This document shows positions 44,706 to 48,386 of a stretch of 48,386 nt of DNA, piece after piece (positions within the stretch are counted from its first letter, which is position 1; the number at the start of each line of letters is the position of its first letter). The position numbers and the translations under genes are program-made. The stretch is from Cerioporus squamosus (taxonomy: Eukaryota > Basidiomycota > Agaricomycetes > Polyporales > Polyporaceae), in the NCBI GenBank assembly GCA_022592435.1, contig JABYQS010000238.1, positions 1 to 48,386 on the forward strand. The letters run 5' to 3'. Below the pieces are notes generated by a model. The model did not search any database. It had not been told where the DNA came from and was given only the letters and a program-made list of their open reading frames with translations.

Positions 44706-47700
44706 ATGTCGTCCTCGGACCCTCCAGCTATCGCCTACACATCACACAAGCTCCTCATCGCGAACCGCGGCGAGATCGCGGTGCGCATCATCCGCACAGC
44801 GAAGCGTCTGAACATCCGCACCGTCGCGGTATACACACGTCCCGACGCGACGGCGCCTCACGTCATCCTCGCAGACGAAGCCGTCGCACTTCGCCCGCAG
44901 GACGACGACCCCGTATCCAACGCACGCGGGTATCTGGATGCCGAAGCCATTGTCGCGATATGCAAGGAGCGAGGGGTGACGTTGGTGCACCCGGGATACG
45001 GGTTCTTGTCCGAGAACGCGACGTTCGCGCAGATGGTGATCGACGCGGGCATCGGCTGGTTGGGTCCTCGTCCCGAGACGATTGAAGCGATGGGTTTGAA
45101 ACATCGCGCGCGAGAGTTGGCTAGGGAGGTGGATGTGCCGCTAGTGCCTGGCTCACAAGGTTTGCTGCGAGATGCGGACGACGCAGTCGTGTTGGCATCG
45201 CAGATCGGGCTTCCTGTTATGCTGATGTCGACAGCGGGCGGAGGAGGTATGGGGCTCGTCGTCTGCAACTCCATCGAAGAGCTGCGCGAGAAGTTCAAGT
45301 CTACTCAAGCACGCGCGCAGGTTAGTGTCGACGTTGCCAGCCCGCGTCGCCTCCTTCTAACTTGATGTGCGACAAACACAGACGTTGTTTCACAACGATG
45401 GGCTCTTCATCGAGCGGTACTACCCACGTGCGCGGCACGTTGAAGTTCAAGTGCGTTGCCATCCCGTGTCCACATCCATGAATGACAGCGCCTTCCTAGG
45501 TCTTCGGAGACGGCAAAGGCCACGCCATCCACATGGGCGAACGTGAATGTAGCGTTCAAAGGAGGCATCAGAAGGTCGTCGAAGAGGCTCCCAGCCCTAT
45601 CATGATTCGTCACCCTGGTCCGTCATCTGTTGTGATGTATCAGGGATGGATGGCTCAGTATAACTACTTCCAGATATACAGAGACGTCTGTGGGCAGCTG
45701 CAGTCCGTCTGGCGGAGCATGTGCAGTACGATTCTGCAGGCACTATTGAGTTCCTGGTAGACGACGCAAGTGGGGAGTTCTTCTTCCTCGAGATGAACAC
45801 CCGGCTGCAGGTGAGAGCCAGATGGCGCACCGTGCTCCTTGCTCTGCCTTGTTAACTGTATCCCCAGGTAGAGCATCCAGTCACTGAGGAAACCAACCCC
45901 GGCCTTGATCTCGTTGAGCTGATGATCGTGCAAGGCATCGCGACGCATGACAAGCTCGACGAAGCTATACTTTCGCATCCGTTCTACGACCAAGGTCTAT
46001 ACTCGGTTTCTCCATCCCAGCGCCGGCACCACGCTATTGAGGTGCGCGTCTATTGCGAGAACCCGTCCGCGCAATTCAAGCCCTCCCCGGGCGTTCTGCA
46101 ACAAGTCTCGTTCCCGCAAGAGGATTATCTGCGGGTAGAGTCCTGGGTTGAGACCGGGACAACCATCACCCCACACTATGATCCTCTGGCGTGTAAGCTT
46201 GTCATCTCTGGCGCGTCGCGAGCCGAGGCCATCGAACGACTATCCGACGTCCTTTCTAGGACAAAGCTGTATGGCCCGCCAAACAACGTCCAGTACCTGA
46301 AGGCGATATGCGACTCGGAGACGTTCCGTGCTGGAACGCCACAACGACCTTCCTGGACTCTTTCGCGTTCACTCCCAGGTGTGTATCGTGTTCTCGCATG
46401 TCTAGCTGCCCGAGTACTGATTAGCCAGTGCGCCAGGGCGTTCACTGTACTGAACGGCGGCCTCGAGGCGACAGTGCAGGACTATCCAGGACGGCGTATC
46501 GGCCTCGGTATGCCACGAAGTGGGCCCATGGACTCATTCGCGTTCCGGATCGCGAACGTCCTTGTAGGGAACGAACCCGGCACAGAAGGACTGGAGCTCA
46601 CCCTAACAGGGTGTCGACTCCTCTTCCATATAGCTGTGGTCGTCGCTGTCACCGGCGCACCCAGCACTATCAGTGTGGACGGAAATGAAGCGCGGATGTG
46701 GGAGCGCATCGTCGTACCTGCTGGATCCAAGCTTGTCGTCGGCACCGCCAAAGGTACCGGGATGCGCACGTATCTCGCCGTCCGAGGCGGGTTCCCGGAG
46801 ATACCATGTTACCTCGGGTCCAAGTCGACTTCGATGGGGCTGGGAGGGTACCAGGGCCGCGCTCTGACTGCTGGCGACCAGGTCGCCATCGGAGACTGTG
46901 CACCGACGGCGTCCGACCGTCTTCCTACTCTACCTCCCTCTCTGGTCCCGACGTACCCTTCCGATTGGACGGTCTACGTCCTCCCGGGACCCCAGTGTGA
47001 CCCGACCTTCATCACGCCAGAGGGCATCTCGGAGATCTTCAGCACGAGGTGGACAGTCAGCGCTTCGAGCAACCGGATGGGGATCCGCCTGGAAGGGCCG
47101 CGGATCAAGTGGGCGCGCGAGAACGGTGGGGAAGGGGGCTCGCATCCCAGTAATATCCTCGACAACGGGTATGCGTTCGGCACGATCAACGTGAACGGGG
47201 ACACACCTGTTATCCTGACGCACGAAGGCCCGGATATGGGTGGCTACCTGTGCGTGTGTACTGTCGCGAGTGCCGAGCTGTGAGTGCTGTTTCTCTCTTT
47301 GCGCTGAGGGAGCGCTGGTTGATGGTTCGCTAGGTGGAAGCTCGGGCAGCTCCGCGCGGGAAATACTGTCCACTTCAAGCGCATATCTAATGACCAAGCT
47401 ATGTCACTTCACCAGGACCAGGAGCGCCCCCTGAAAGCTCTCGTGGACACGCCTGACAACCTAAGTTCACTACCATCGGCGGGCCTTGAGGACACCGACA
47501 TCGACCCGCGGCTGCACACCGTGCCGCCAGATCATGCCAGCAAACGTCCAGGGGTCGTATTCCGGCAAGCCGGAGACTCCGCAATCCTAGTCGAATTCGG
47601 GGACATGGTGCTGGACTTCGCCATCCGCGCTCGCATCCACGCGTTCGAGACGGAAGTCAAGAAGCGCGGTACTAAGGGCATATGGACGCTCGCGCCGTGC

Positions 47701-48386
47701 ATACGCTCGACCATGGCGAGTCGCATTCGTGCTTCCGGGACCCTGAGCACAGTGTACTGAACTTCCGCGCGGTCCGCAGGTACACTACGATCCCCTCGTC
47801 GTCTCGCAGGGCGATTTGCTCGCCGCCTTGATCGAGGCGGAGGCGGCGCTTCCAGCGAGCGTTGAGTCGCTCACGTTCCCGGGTCGTCGGATTACGTTCC
47901 CCGTCGTCCTGGACGACAGGTGGAATCGAGAAGCTCTGGAGAGGTACATGCGGAGTATCAGAGAGAACGCTGTGTATCTGCCGAGCAACATCGAGTACCT
48001 CGCCAAGAACAACGGTCTAGAGAGCGCGGAAGAGGCTTTGAAGATGCTCGTCCGGACAGACTGGGTGAGTGCGTATGCGCTCGTTCTGCTCAGCTGCTAA
48101 TCGAATACTTCATGCAGCTTGTCCTGGGAGTCGGCTTCTACCTAGCGTGCCCCTTCCTTGTTCCTGTACGTCCATGTCACATGCTCCAAGTTCCAGTCGG
48201 GTGCTGAATGAACGCAAAGATCGATCCGCGCTGTCGACTAGTCGGACAGAAGATGAACCCGTCGCGGACATACACGCCTCGAGTAAGTGCGCCCTTACAT
48301 AGGTCTGCGCATCCGCTGTTGTGCTGACAGACGACAACGTCCGTGGTCACCAGGGAGCGATCGGTATCGCAGGCGTCGTCGCAGCC
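44706..48386 (+). CDS. Biotin carboxylase - KipA/AHS2 - KipI/AHS1 fusion, urea-amidolyase-like, partial
   Basis: ATG 44706 opens [19 protein letters not shown], the start of a biotin carboxylase domain. [22 protein letters not shown], a glycine loop [48 protein letters not shown] and [12 protein letters not shown] complete it. The KipA/AHS2 domain follows ([48 protein letters not shown]), then KipI/AHS1 ([52 protein letters not shown]) to the window edge; a biotinyl domain is expected beyond. Exons are 44706-45320, 45382-45450, 45500-45628, 45682-45810, 45868-46378, 46425-47279, 47334-47715, 47780-48064, 48118-48165, 48220-48282 and 48354 onwards. Oddities are a Met where ATP-grasp enzymes have Lys, a 1-nt frameshift near 46332, a weak donor at 45629 and a GC-AG intron at 47716. 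The likely role is ATP/biotin-dependent lactam or amide opening. Confidence 0.85.

Noticed and set aside
45922..47283. Single 453-codon open frame read as an independent gene
   Set aside because: It starts inside the biotin carboxylase domain and reads through an intron and an apparent frameshift; the parts before and after belong to one multi-exon gene.

Overview
The window looks like nuclear DNA from a basidiomycete fungus, most likely an Agaricomycete such as a wood-decay or polypore-type species. The reasons are moderately GC-rich DNA, genes split by many 45-70 nt introns (GT...CTRAY...YAG), a FunK1 fungal-type protein kinase, a basidiomycete-style F-box protein, a family C-like seven-TM protein, a GH16 beta-glucanase, small secreted cysteine-rich proteins, and Pol III tRNA genes without an encoded CCA. 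There are no operons and no ribosome-binding sites. Gene models were built by hand from protein similarity plus splice signals. They are least certain where noted.

Layout. 1-3.1 kb (minus): a family C-like seven-TM protein running to the left edge, then decayed stretches coding for membrane segments. 3.5-7.1 kb: a tandem duplication carrying two small secreted cysteine-rich protein genes. 7.1-13.9 kb: a gene graveyard with an S1/P1 nuclease relic, a dynamin-family GTPase pseudogene broken by stops and a repeat insertion, and several interspersed repeat copies. 13.9-17.1 kb: a FunK1 kinase gene (minus). 17.6-18.6 kb: an intact single-exon hypothetical protein. 18.8 kb: an intron-containing tRNA-Thr. 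19.5 kb: a nuclear gene for cytochrome c oxidase subunit VIIc/Cox8. 20-23.2 kb: mostly non-coding, with one tentative gene. 23.3-24.9 kb: a complete ten-exon GH16 gene. 25.4-26.8 kb: an NAD(P)-dependent reductase of the dihydroflavonol-reductase/Gre2 type (minus), convergent with GH16.

27.5-39.7 kb: tRNA-Glu followed by an F-box gene. A 2.3-kb block running from the middle of the tRNA to near the 3' end of the F-box gene is present twice (27.57-29.9 and 37.2-39.56 kb). A 7.3-kb gene-poor stretch separates the copies. The two F-box copies carry different frameshifts.

40.2-41.8 kb: an FAD-dependent aromatic-hydroxylase-like monooxygenase (minus). 42.8-48.4 kb: the most interesting part, a divergently transcribed pair. 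One gene is a complete LamB/YcsF (PxpA-type) gene. The other is a large gene fusing biotin carboxylase, KipA/AHS2 and KipI/AHS1 domains, running off the right edge. The arrangement recalls the divergent lam (lactam utilisation) locus of Aspergillus nidulans and the bacterial PxpABC 5-oxoprolinase. It suggests ATP-dependent lactam or 5-oxoproline opening. The carboxylase, however, has lost a conserved ATP-grasp lysine and contains an apparent 1-nt frameshift, so it may be decaying or wrongly sequenced.
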